Positions 48,759 through 56,410 of a stretch of DNA of 64,000 nt are shown here, piece by piece (position 1 is the stretch's first letter; each line of letters opens with the position of its first letter). The stretch is from Myxococcales bacterium (lineage in GTDB: Bacteria > Myxococcota_A > Polyangia > Fen-1088): the NCBI GenBank assembly GCA_022184915.1, contig JAGTJU010000001.1, positions 804,057-868,056 on the forward strand, in the 5' to 3' direction. A program made the position numbers and the translations under genes. The notes beneath the pieces are model-generated. The model ran no database searches. It worked only from the letters and a program-made list of their open reading frames with translations, and was not told the DNA's origin.

Positions 48759-48995
48759 CGTCATGATCAAAAAACTCGCGACCTCCCGATGGCCCCGGCA
48801 ACACGTCCACCTCTGCCCCGCGAGGCCGAGGATGCGAGGCGAGATCTCCCCGCGACCATTCCGCGACAGATCTGTCAGGTTTCGGACCGAAGCGTGACTC
48901 ACACGTGGTCGGCCCCGATGCGCGGGGACTCCAAAAACCAAGTGAACACCTAACCGGTCGAACAGCTGGCATGGCCGTTGCTGTGTCGCCCCCTC

Positions 48996-49154
48996 ATGAA
49001 AGCTCCCAAGCACATCTTACTTTTCGGCCTCGCGGCTGCCCTTGTTGCCTGTGAGTCCGTCTCTACCTTCAAGGCGACCCTCGTCGTGCCCGCCGCCATT
49101 CAGGCCGAGTTTTCACCGACAGCGCCAGGACTGATGATCAGGGCATCTTCGTGA
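48996..49154 (+). pseudogene. Small lipoprotein, probably a truncated remnant
   Basis: A 52-residue frame: Met-Lys-Ala-Pro-Lys, hydrophobic core LLFGLAAALVAC with a good lipobox (Cys at about 19), then about 30 residues with beta-strand character (FKATLVVPAAIQAEFSP). It stops at TGA, while a neighbouring frame stays open a little further (GIFVNRF). The clean signal but very short mature part suggests the 5' end of a larger lipoprotein gene cut by a deletion or frameshift. No ribosome-binding site stands out. Confidence 0.45.
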
Positions 49155-49195
49155 ATCGGTTCTGAAATAGACATGCTGATTCCGGTGCAGCGGGT

Positions 49196-49981
49196 TCACG
49201 CTTGATTGAGAGCGGCCGCGATGCGGCGCACGATGGCGCGCGGGGACACGCGCAGGGCTTGCACCGCCAACCAGTTGAGAATGCCGTGGATTGACAAGAC
49301 CTTGCCCTGCATCAAGGCCTTGTAAGCGTGAGCTGCCACGGCATCGGCCTTTGCGACTCCTGGGCGCTGAAATAGCTTCGACTTGTCGTTGCCAGCGCGG
49401 CTGGCGAATTCGGTGGCTGTGGCACCGGGGCAGTGGCAGGTGACGCTCACCCCGTGACGCTTCAGCTCGTGGGCGAGCGCCTCCGTGAGCGACAAGACGA
49501 AGGCCTTTGTCGCGTAGTACGTGGCCATGTAGGGGCCCGGCTGGAAGCCCGCCGTGGAGGCGATGTTCAGGATGCGGCCGTGGCCGCGCTCGCGCATCGG
49601 CCGCCCGAAGGCATGGGTAAGCTCGAGCAGCGTGACGCAATTGAGCTCGATCATTTCCACTTGCGACGACGCGGGCAGATCCAGCAGGGCACCCGTGCTA
49701 CCGAATCCCGCATTGTTAACCAGGCACTCGATCTGCACGCCCAGACCTTGCACCCGTTCCCAAACTCGGCCCGCCGCTCCTGGCTTCGCGAGATCTTCTG
49801 CGATGACGTGTGCCTTCACCTGGAACACAGCAAGCTCTTGCGCAAGCGTTTCCAAGCGCCCGAGGCTGCGTGCCACAAGTACGAGGTCGTAGCCATCGCG
49901 GGCGAACAAACGGGCGAACTCAGCACCGAGGCCCGTTGATGCCCCGGTGATCAAAGCAACGCGTTTCGCATTCATCGTCAT
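49196..49981 (-). CDS. Short-chain dehydrogenase/reductase (DltE/YqjQ-like)
   Basis: A 261-residue classical SDR. The cofactor loop is TGASTGLG (TGxxxGxG), NNAG is present in LVNNAGFGSTG, catalytic Ser is in NIASTAG, and the Tyr-x3-Lys pair is in YYATK. The Ala-Arg-Ser after the second strand suggests NADP(H). The C-terminal tail (LNWLAVQALRVSPRAIVRR) resembles the membrane-associated end of SDRs that act on lipids. The substrate is unknown. ATG 49981 follows AGAG by a few bases; ATG 49975 is the next candidate. Confidence 0.88.
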   Translation of the reverse strand: MTMNAKRVALITGASTGLGAEFARLFARDGYDLVLVARSLGRLETLAQELAVFQVKAHVIAEDLAKPGAAGRVWERVQGLGVQIECLVNNAGFGSTGALLDLPASSQVEMIELNCVTLLELTHAFGRPMRERGHGRILNIASTAGFQPGPYMATYYATKAFVLSLTEALAHELKRHGVSVTCHCPGATATEFASRAGNDKSKLFQRPGVAKADAVAAHAYKALMQGKVLSIHGILNWLAVQALRVSPRAIVRRIAAALNQA

Positions 49982-50085
49982 GTCTCTACCATACATATTC
50001 GGTGAAGAAGATCTGGGCGTCGCGCTCTGGCCGCGCGGCCGCCTCCACGACGTGCTTTCGTGGAGGCGCGGTGCCGCGGGCGCTT

Positions 50086-50847
50086 TCAGGCGGCTTTCCA
50101 GGCCACCAACAACAATCGACGCGAGAGCATCGTGTAGGGTCCCTCCTGGTGCCCATCGTAGGCCTCGATCCGGGCGAATCCCGCGCGCCGGAACAGCTCG
50201 TCCAATTCGCGAACGGTGTAAAGGCGAATGGTGCTGTCCCGCTCTACGCAGAGGTTCGGCCCAAGCAGCGTCCAATGGGTCGTGATGCGGCTGCTATACG
50301 GATCAAAAGCCGTCTCTTCCAGCAGCCGCAGGCCGGCTTTCTCATCGACCCAGCTCCACGACCGGGGCCGAAAAGAGTTGGGGAGTGAGTCAGCGGCGGG
50401 CGTATCGATCAGGAACCGCCCGCCCGGTTTCAGCGCGCGCGCAACCGCGGTGACGAAGAGCTCGTTGTGGGCGTCGTCGAAGTATCCGAAGCTGCCCCAG
50501 AAGCACAGCGCTGCATCGAAGGCCTCGCGCGCGTCCAGGGCTCTCATATCACCTTGCTGGTAAGTCACCGCGAGTCCGCGGGATTGCGCCTCTTTCCGCG
50601 CCTCATCCAGAACCCGTGGGTGAAAATCGATGCCCGTCACGCGATGGCCACGGGCCGCCAGTTCGTTGGCGATGCGTCCGGTGCCGCTGGGCACGTCCAA
50701 GATCTCGGACCCGGGCTGTAGCGCGAGCCGCGCTTCGATCATGGCGGCCTCGGTCTCCCGGCGGCTGGTCCAGTCCCCCGGGGATAACTGTACGTGTCCG
50801 AACAGATCCTCGTAGAACGGTTTCCACCACGTTGTCTCGTCACCCAT
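50086..50847 (-). CDS. Class I SAM-dependent methyltransferase
   Basis: A 253-residue methyltransferase. SAM motif I is ILDVPSGTGRIA, motif II VTGIDFHPRVLDEAR, motif III QQGDMRAL, and motif IV region FDAALCFWGSFGYFDD, followed by LKPGGRFLID. The Trp/Tyr-rich N-terminus (WWKPFYEDLFGHVQLSPGDWT) is common in a bacterial small-molecule methyltransferase group. The substrate cannot be named. It lies 104 bases upstream of the SDR on the same strand, so the two may form a short operon. Confidence 0.87.
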   Translation of the reverse strand: MGDETTWWKPFYEDLFGHVQLSPGDWTSRRETEAAMIEARLALQPGSEILDVPSGTGRIANELAARGHRVTGIDFHPRVLDEARKEAQSRGLAVTYQQGDMRALDAREAFDAALCFWGSFGYFDDAHNELFVTAVARALKPGGRFLIDTPAADSLPNSFRPRSWSWVDEKAGLRLLEETAFDPYSSRITTHWTLLGPNLCVERDSTIRLYTVRELDELFRRAGFARIEAYDGHQEGPYTMLSRRLLLVAWKAA

Positions 50848-51183
50848 GTTTTCGCTTCCTTTCCGTCGTCTTTGGGCACACGGCCCAAGCTGCTCCCGGA
50901 AGAGGAACCGTCCGGGGGGGCAGGCTCCTCGACCTTTCGGGAGGAGCCTGGCGCCGCCGGTTACTGGGCCTTCATCGGCCGTGTTCCGCGCGCAAGCATC
51001 CCCGCGTCTGCATGACGCTTACCCGGGGACACATGACGTACACGGAACGGAACATCGTTTCCAGAATGCAGCTCTCTGTGAGCTTCGTCAAGCGGATCGG
51101 CAACCCTCCTTCGGAGATCCTCGAGCGTCCAACCATCCAACGAAGGATTGGTAAGGTTTTGCGAGCTGCGGCCACGAATCGAC
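50848..51183. other. Divergent intergenic region with a stable hairpin
   Basis: 336 bases between the leftward methyltransferase and the rightward CAACH lipoprotein gene. It should hold both promoters. No convincing gene is seen. It contains the 10-base inverted repeat listed separately. Confidence 0.5.
50921..50950. repeat. Perfect 10-base inverted repeat with 10-base loop
   Basis: CAGGCTCCTC and GAGGAGCCTG flank GACCTTTCGG. It could form an RNA stem in the leader of either divergent transcript or act as a protein-binding site. There is no T-tract, so a classical terminator is unlikely. Confidence 0.6.
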
Positions 51184-52467
51184 ATGGACTCAGACTCACG
51201 CATCAGGTTGGACATACTGGCCCTGTCTTTCTCCATGCGTGCCTTGGGCGCGTGCTCCGCCGAGGGCGCTTCGCCCGAGGGTTCGCCTGCGCCAGCCCCG
51301 GACGCAGGAGTTGACGTAGCTTCCCCTCAGGCGCCCGTAGCCCCGAGCGCTTCGCCTGGCAAGTTGGGACTCAACGAGCTCACTGTTCTGTTTCCCCTGC
51401 CAACCACGAATGCCGCCGCGCTGCTGGGACCGGCGCAGGTTGGGGGAAAGGGCGCCCTGCTCCCGCGAGGTCTTTTTGATCAGTTGATCGCAGTGGACGG
51501 CCTTCCTGAACTCTACGAACGGACACGTGTCGTGGCAGCGCGCTTCATCCCCTGCTTGCCGCCTCCTGCGGCGGCGCCGACGCTCTCAAGTGCGTGCACA
51601 CCCACGATTCGACTGAGCTTCGCGGTGTTCCGGCCGGATCGAGAGGAACCGACGGCAGAAGACGTTGCCTACCACGCAACCTATGCGCTAACCGCACAGG
51701 ATTTCGAAGCGGCCATTCAGGAGATTCTTGTGATGGGGGACAAGTACGGTCGACCTCCTTACGATGCGCCGCTATCCGTTCACCCCATCATGAAAGCACA
51801 GGGAGCGGATGGCGCCGTCGTTCAGGCCTTCAACGCGCTGGTTCTGAGGCACGCTGGGGGCGACAACCTGGCGGAGGTCACACTCATGACGGAGGCCGGA
51901 TTTGGAGCTTCGGGAGTGCTTTGGAGCTTTGCCCACTTCCGCATTGAAGGGGGCGCGGCGGTGCAGGTAGCGATCGGTTCGATGGCAGACCCAGAGTCCG
52001 AAATGTCACAAACCGTAATCACCAACGAGGGAACAACCTCGATCATTGGTGCGCCCCTGCCTGAAACGCCCTTCGATAGGTCGTTCCAAGTTGCGACCCT
52101 GTCGTCAGCCTCTGCAGAGGAACTCGGCGCTCTTGTAAATGCGGCTCACGAGACCTTGAATCCTGACAAACATGGGTTCTCCACCCAGACCTGTGCCGCC
52201 TGCCATCTGGCCGAGCAAGCCTTGCATCTCGCCAAAACAGAGCGCGGCGTGGATGTCGAGGCATCTGCGATGAAGTACGCGAGCGCGGCGTTCCCCCTGA
52301 CAAACGCCGATTCTGAAGCCTTCGCACAGCCGTTTCGTCCTCGCTTCTTCACGATGAGGCTTTTGGGCTACATGGAGCGCCGACCTGTCGTAAGCCGGCG
52401 TGTCGTCAATGAGACGGCACAGGCGGCCGCCCTCGTCAATCAAGCGTTGGCTTCGGGCGCTCCCTGA
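51184..52467 (+). CDS. Lipoprotein with one CAACH heme-type motif
   Basis: A 427-residue protein with an N-terminal hydrophobic stretch ending RALGAC (candidate lipobox; the signal is weak because Arg breaks it) and a Pro/Ala/Ser-rich tether. Most of the chain is alpha/beta without a family match. Near residue 345 the sequence TQTCAACHLAEQALH contains a C-x-x-C-H motif, the usual covalent heme c site, but a clear distal Met-containing cytochrome fold is not visible. Similar single-CxxCH lipoproteins are common in Myxococcota. An extracytoplasmic electron-transfer role is possible, not shown. It is followed 48 bases later by a small secreted protein. Confidence 0.72.
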   Translation: MDSDSRIRLDILALSFSMRALGACSAEGASPEGSPAPAPDAGVDVASPQAPVAPSASPGKLGLNELTVLFPLPTTNAAALLGPAQVGGKGALLPRGLFDQLIAVDGLPELYERTRVVAARFIPCLPPPAAAPTLSSACTPTIRLSFAVFRPDREEPTAEDVAYHATYALTAQDFEAAIQEILVMGDKYGRPPYDAPLSVHPIMKAQGADGAVVQAFNALVLRHAGGDNLAEVTLMTEAGFGASGVLWSFAHFRIEGGAAVQVAIGSMADPESEMSQTVITNEGTTSIIGAPLPETPFDRSFQVATLSSASAEELGALVNAAHETLNPDKHGFSTQTCAACHLAEQALHLAKTERGVDVEASAMKYASAAFPLTNADSEAFAQPFRPRFFTMRLLGYMERRPVVSRRVVNETAQAAALVNQALASGAP

Positions 52468-52515
52468 TGACCCTCGAAAGACATCCATGAGAACGAGACT
52501 GCTATCGTCTTGTCG

Positions 52516-52905
52516 ATGAAGGTATCGTTGGCATGCGTGATCTGTTTGGTTCTGGCGGGCAGCTGCCGGATGTCGGAGCATTCCAAGTCCATCGGGGACG
52601 TGAAAAGACCGTCACTGAAAGACGTCCTGAAATCCGGAAAAACGAAGATCACGCCAGAGAACAACCATTGCGACGACAGGGAGGCGTCGACCGTCGAAGA
52701 GTTGCTGCTGGGTGTCGTGGAGGCAGGGATTGACGAATCATACAACCCGTTCTCGTACGTATGCACGAAGGGGGGATGTAGATTCGGAGTCACGAATTGC
52801 GAACCAGGACAACGTGTCGACTGTGGGAGCTGGAACCTCACGTTCCAGCTCGATGCTCGAGGCCAGCCTCGGCCGGCAACCTTCGGGTGTGAGGACATCC
52901 CGTAG
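52516..52905 (+). CDS. Small Cys-containing lipoprotein
   Basis: A 129-residue protein. Signal MKVSLACVICLVLAGSC has a lipobox (LAGSC) with the lipidated Cys near 17. The mature part is polar, with about six Cys in the second half (NNHCDD, YVCTKGGCRFGVTNCEPG, DCGSW, FGCED) that could form three disulfides. No family is recognised. A TTG two codons earlier is less likely than this ATG. It lies directly after the CAACH lipoprotein and is probably co-transcribed with it. Confidence 0.65.
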   Translation: MKVSLACVICLVLAGSCRMSEHSKSIGDVKRPSLKDVLKSGKTKITPENNHCDDREASTVEELLLGVVEAGIDESYNPFSYVCTKGGCRFGVTNCEPGQRVDCGSWNLTFQLDARGQPRPATFGCEDIP

Positions 52906-53005
52906 GCTCGGTTGACCATGATGCTGCGCTGTGCTCGGCCGACCCTCCCTTGCGGTCCGCCCCGGGGCGGGGGTCTGTAGTCGCCCACGTGTATTTGCAA
53001 CAGGT

Positions 53006-54607
53006 TTAGCGGCACGTGTTGGCGGCACCCTGTGACATGCATTTTAACCCGGTTCGACAATTAGAGATTGTACTCGCAGACCCGCAGCAAGGTTGATCCT
53101 TCCCACCGCATGCCTCACAAGCGATCGGGTTGCGGTTGGTATATTCGCAATGCGTGCCGGATTGGGCGCACCAGTTACTCACTCCTCCCAAACCGAGACC
53201 ACAGCAGACCATCCCGAGGGCTCCGCACATTCCACCGCACGCGCCGTTTTGACAGATGCCCGCCGATTCCGGGCAGAAATCCCCTTGAGCGATGCAAAGT
53301 GGGGTGATTCCTGGCTTGCTAACGCAACAGCTGCCGTCCCCACACGTGAGGCCTGAACAGCAAGGACCGCCAGCCACCCCACATTTGCGACAAATCTCTA
53401 GAGTTCGATCACAGACATCAGCGCCATCGTTACAAGTGCTGTCGCCGCAGCACGGTCCACCCCGGACCCCGCACTTACGGCAGACGGGGACGCTTGATCC
53501 AAGACATTGTGCTGCAGGATCCGTACACCGATTGCCGCCACAGCACGGTTCATTGTTGCCACCGCAACCGCAGCGTCCCGCTTGGCACTTTACCGCGCCG
53601 GTACCACTGCCGGTACAAGTCGCGCCGTCAGCCACGCATTTCGATCCGTTGCAGCATGAGCTACCGTTACAAAGTGCTCCCGGGCAACACAACTGTCCCG
53701 CACCGCCACATGCTTCGCATCGAGGGGTAGGGTCTGTCTCTCCCTTATGAGATCGACACGACATTCCCTGAGCACATACTGAACCATTGCAGCAAGTCTC
53801 CCCCGGACCACCACAAGTCTTACATGTTCCATCAAAGCAGCCTGCGCCAGGCTGGCATGAAGTGCCCCCGCAGCAAGGTTGCCCGTCGCCTCCGCACGCT
53901 CCGCACTTGCCGGACGCGCATGTGCCCGCATTGGCACCGCACGAATCACCACTGCGCACGCAAGCTTGGGCAACACAACAGCCCCCTGACGAGCAAGTCG
54001 AATTCGCACAGCAGAGCTGGCCTGTGCCTCCACAAGTTTCACAGACGTTCAGCGAACTGCAGCTCAAACCCGCGCCCGCACACAAACGCTTTGGTCCGCA
54101 GCAAGGTTGACCCGCTCCGCCGCATGCGACACAGGTCTTGGACGGTCCGCAGACTACCCCCGGTGCGCTACAAAATCGGTTCGGTCCCTCGCCGCAACAA
54201 GGGAGATTCGCCCCTCCACACGCCCCGCAAATGCCATCGCTACAGATGGCCGCTACCTGGATGCATTGATCGCCAGAGCTAATGCATGTTCCGGCCGAAC
54301 AACATCCGCCGGAATCACAGCCCGTAAGGCTACAGCAGGCTTGCCCAGCCTTTCCGCACTGGGATTCGATAAGCAAGCCGCCGTCGGCGTTGTTGGATTC
54401 AGCTGGCGCATCTGTTCCGCCGCCTCCGCCGCTGCCGCCTCCGCCGCTGCCGCCTCCGCCTGTTCCGACTGAAAAGCCAGCATCTTCATCGACCCACGCT
54501 GCGTCGCTATCCAGAGGGGGCGCGGAAACATCACCGTGGCCGCAGGCTGTGCAAGCTTGCAACGCAGTAATGGCACAGATGTGAACGATTATGTTGATGC
54601 GTGGCAT
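53006..54607 (-). CDS. Cys-rich repeat secreted protein
   Basis: A 533-residue extracytoplasmic protein with roughly 90 Cys (about one residue in six). An N-terminal signal with a possible lipobox (ALQACTAC) is followed by a Gly-rich tether. The body holds about twelve repeats with the core C-G-G-x-G-Q-P-C-C and spacers such as CSSGGCC and FDGTCKTCGG. Cys pairs and Gly turns suggest a rod of small knotted modules, as in dickkopf- or metallothionein-like secreted proteins. It is convergent with the small lipoprotein, 100 bases away. The function is unknown; coat, adhesion or metal-binding roles would fit. Confidence 0.78.
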   Translation of the reverse strand: MPRINIIVHICAITALQACTACGHGDVSAPPLDSDAAWVDEDAGFSVGTGGGGSGGGGSGGGGGTDAPAESNNADGGLLIESQCGKAGQACCSLTGCDSGGCCSAGTCISSGDQCIQVAAICSDGICGACGGANLPCCGEGPNRFCSAPGVVCGPSKTCVACGGAGQPCCGPKRLCAGAGLSCSSLNVCETCGGTGQLCCANSTCSSGGCCVAQACVRSGDSCGANAGTCASGKCGACGGDGQPCCGGTSCQPGAGCFDGTCKTCGGPGETCCNGSVCAQGMSCRSHKGETDPTPRCEACGGAGQLCCPGALCNGSSCCNGSKCVADGATCTGSGTGAVKCQAGRCGCGGNNEPCCGGNRCTDPAAQCLGSSVPVCRKCGVRGGPCCGDSTCNDGADVCDRTLEICRKCGVAGGPCCSGLTCGDGSCCVSKPGITPLCIAQGDFCPESAGICQNGACGGMCGALGMVCCGLGLGGVSNWCAQSGTHCEYTNRNPIACEACGGKDQPCCGSASTISNCRTGLKCMSQGAANTCR

Positions 54608-55106
54608 TGGGGGGCTCCTGGGTTAACCGCCTCGTCCGACTGCCCCAAAACGTGGCGGCATCGGGCGGGGCGCTTCTGCAGTCGAAGTACTCCCGTCCTT
54701 CATGGACCATGAGGGGACTGGCAGATCCTGGCTTCGGCTTCTCCTTTTCCTTCGGCGCGCACAGCGCCTCGAAGTAAGCGGCGCTATCAGTCCTCACCCG
54801 CCAGGTCGTGGGGGCCCGGCTGACCAAAACCACAGGGAATCATCGCGACAAAAACGAGCATCGGCTTGAATTTCGGGGCTACCATATCCCTAGGACGGAC
54901 CGCGCCTGGCGATCCGGCCAGAAATCGTCGATCCGATGGTGGTCATGCTGCTCCGATGCAGCTCTGGACAACCTCGATAGACTCTACGCGCGCCAGCAAT
55001 TCAAAGTCGTCTTCCACAAGCCCACCATGCGGGCTTTGCAGCAAAGGCTGTGCCTCCTGCCTGCACGGCCATCGCCGGTGGGCCCCGCCGGGACGTTGAA
55101 CGTCGT
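54608..55106. other. 499-base gap without a supported gene
   Basis: Between the start of the Cys-rich gene and the stop of the MFS gene. Open frames here have no signal peptide, no motif and no ribosome-binding site. It must include the promoter of the Cys-rich gene. It may hold decayed sequence, but nothing is recognisable. Confidence 0.5.
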
Positions 55107-56288
55107 TCACGCGGCGGCCGGGGCGGGCCGGTCAAGGCGGCGGGAGGCCAGGGAGGCCGCCCACATCACCGGTGCACCCAGCGCCAGCAGGCCCTCGAGC
55201 GCCGTGGCCTCTGTGGTCACCGCGGCGGCCACGCCTGCCAGGCTCGAGCCCATCAAGAACCCCAGCGCCCCGAAGGCGTGCACGAGCCCCATGCCGCGGA
55301 GCCGCTCGGCTTCGCTGCCTTCGCTCACTTGCATGAGGGCGCCCGAGAACACCGCGGCGGCGCCCAGACCCACGGCCACGGCCCACACCACCGCGCCGCT
55401 GCCGAAAAAGGGGTGAAGCAGTCCGGATGCGAGAAGGGCGGACGACAAGATCACCACGCCCAGCTGCACCACCCGCGCAGCTCCCAGGCGATCGGCCAGC
55501 CGACGCGCAAGTGGGATGCCCGCCACGGACGTCAGCATGAGGCTGCCCAGCAGGGACGCCGCCTGTCGGGGCGAAGGGGCCGAAAGCGGCACCAGCACGG
55601 TCAGCAGACCCATGGCCAAACGCTCGGCAGCAACGACCAGCGCCGGCGCCCACGACGCCCCCGACGGAAAGCCGGACGGTGCAGGGGTCAGCCCTTGCCC
55701 CCTCGCCGAGGGCACCTTCATCGACGTGAGCAGTGCCACCGCAGCCAGCCCGGCCGCAAGCGAGAAGCAGCGCGTGGGGCTTCCGTCGTGAACGAAAACC
55801 CCGCCGAGCCCCAGGCCCGCAGCGACCCCCAGCACCAACACCGCGCCAAGACCCGCCGTGTGTTTGCGACGAAGGGCCGCTGCGCCGTGCACGCTGGCCA
55901 TCAACGCCGAGACCGCCGCCACGTGGCAGATGCCTTCCAAAAGCCGCAGCCCCACGAGGGTCGCGCCCGAAGAGGCCTGCGTCATGGCGAGATTCAGAAG
56001 TAGGCTGCCTGCAAGTGCGACGCGTACGAGCCCGCGGCGGTCGTTACGGAACAGGTGCCCCTGGTCCCGCCGCAAGACCCAAGCCGCCAGAATGCCCCCA
56101 GCCACGTGGGCCACCACGAAACCGCTCGGGCCTGCAAACGAAGGCATGTGTGCGGCGAGTGGCTTGAGCGAGGGGATGGCCGTGCCCGTCGACGCGGCGG
56201 CCAGCCCCAGCGTGAGGGCGGTGGCTGCAAAGGCAGGCGGGTGGGGCGGGCTTGCGGGGGCAAGCCGCGGCGCAGAGGGTGCTGTCAT
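55107..56288 (-). CDS. MFS transporter
   Basis: A 393-residue membrane protein with about twelve helices in two halves. The cytoplasmic loop between helices 2 and 3 reads VLRRDQGHLFRNDRR and the second-half counterpart is PLARRLADRLGAARV, close to the MFS A-like motif G-x-L-a-D-r-x-G. The family covers drug and metabolite exporters; the substrate is unknown. The start is ATG 56288 (MTAPSAP); upstream codons are not helix-like. Confidence 0.82.
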   Translation of the reverse strand: MTAPSAPRLAPASPPHPPAFAATALTLGLAAASTGTAIPSLKPLAAHMPSFAGPSGFVVAHVAGGILAAWVLRRDQGHLFRNDRRGLVRVALAGSLLLNLAMTQASSGATLVGLRLLEGICHVAAVSALMASVHGAAALRRKHTAGLGAVLVLGVAAGLGLGGVFVHDGSPTRCFSLAAGLAAVALLTSMKVPSARGQGLTPAPSGFPSGASWAPALVVAAERLAMGLLTVLVPLSAPSPRQAASLLGSLMLTSVAGIPLARRLADRLGAARVVQLGVVILSSALLASGLLHPFFGSGAVVWAVAVGLGAAAVFSGALMQVSEGSEAERLRGMGLVHAFGALGFLMGSSLAGVAAAVTTEATALEGLLALGAPVMWAASLASRRLDRPAPAAA

Positions 56289-56410
56289 CGGGGAATGGGG
56301 CTCTCGCAGGCACATCGACGGAACCCCGCCCAAGCTCGAGGGCCGCGAAAGCAGAGCGCCCCTCAGGCCGCGCCTGCCTTCCAGGACAAACCCGCTATGC
56401 TTTTCAAGTC

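Noticed and set aside
52957..52970. CCGCCCCGGGGCGG palindrome between two convergent genes as a bidirectional terminator
   Set aside because: The palindrome has no loop bases and no T-tract on either side. In this GC-rich context it may be chance.
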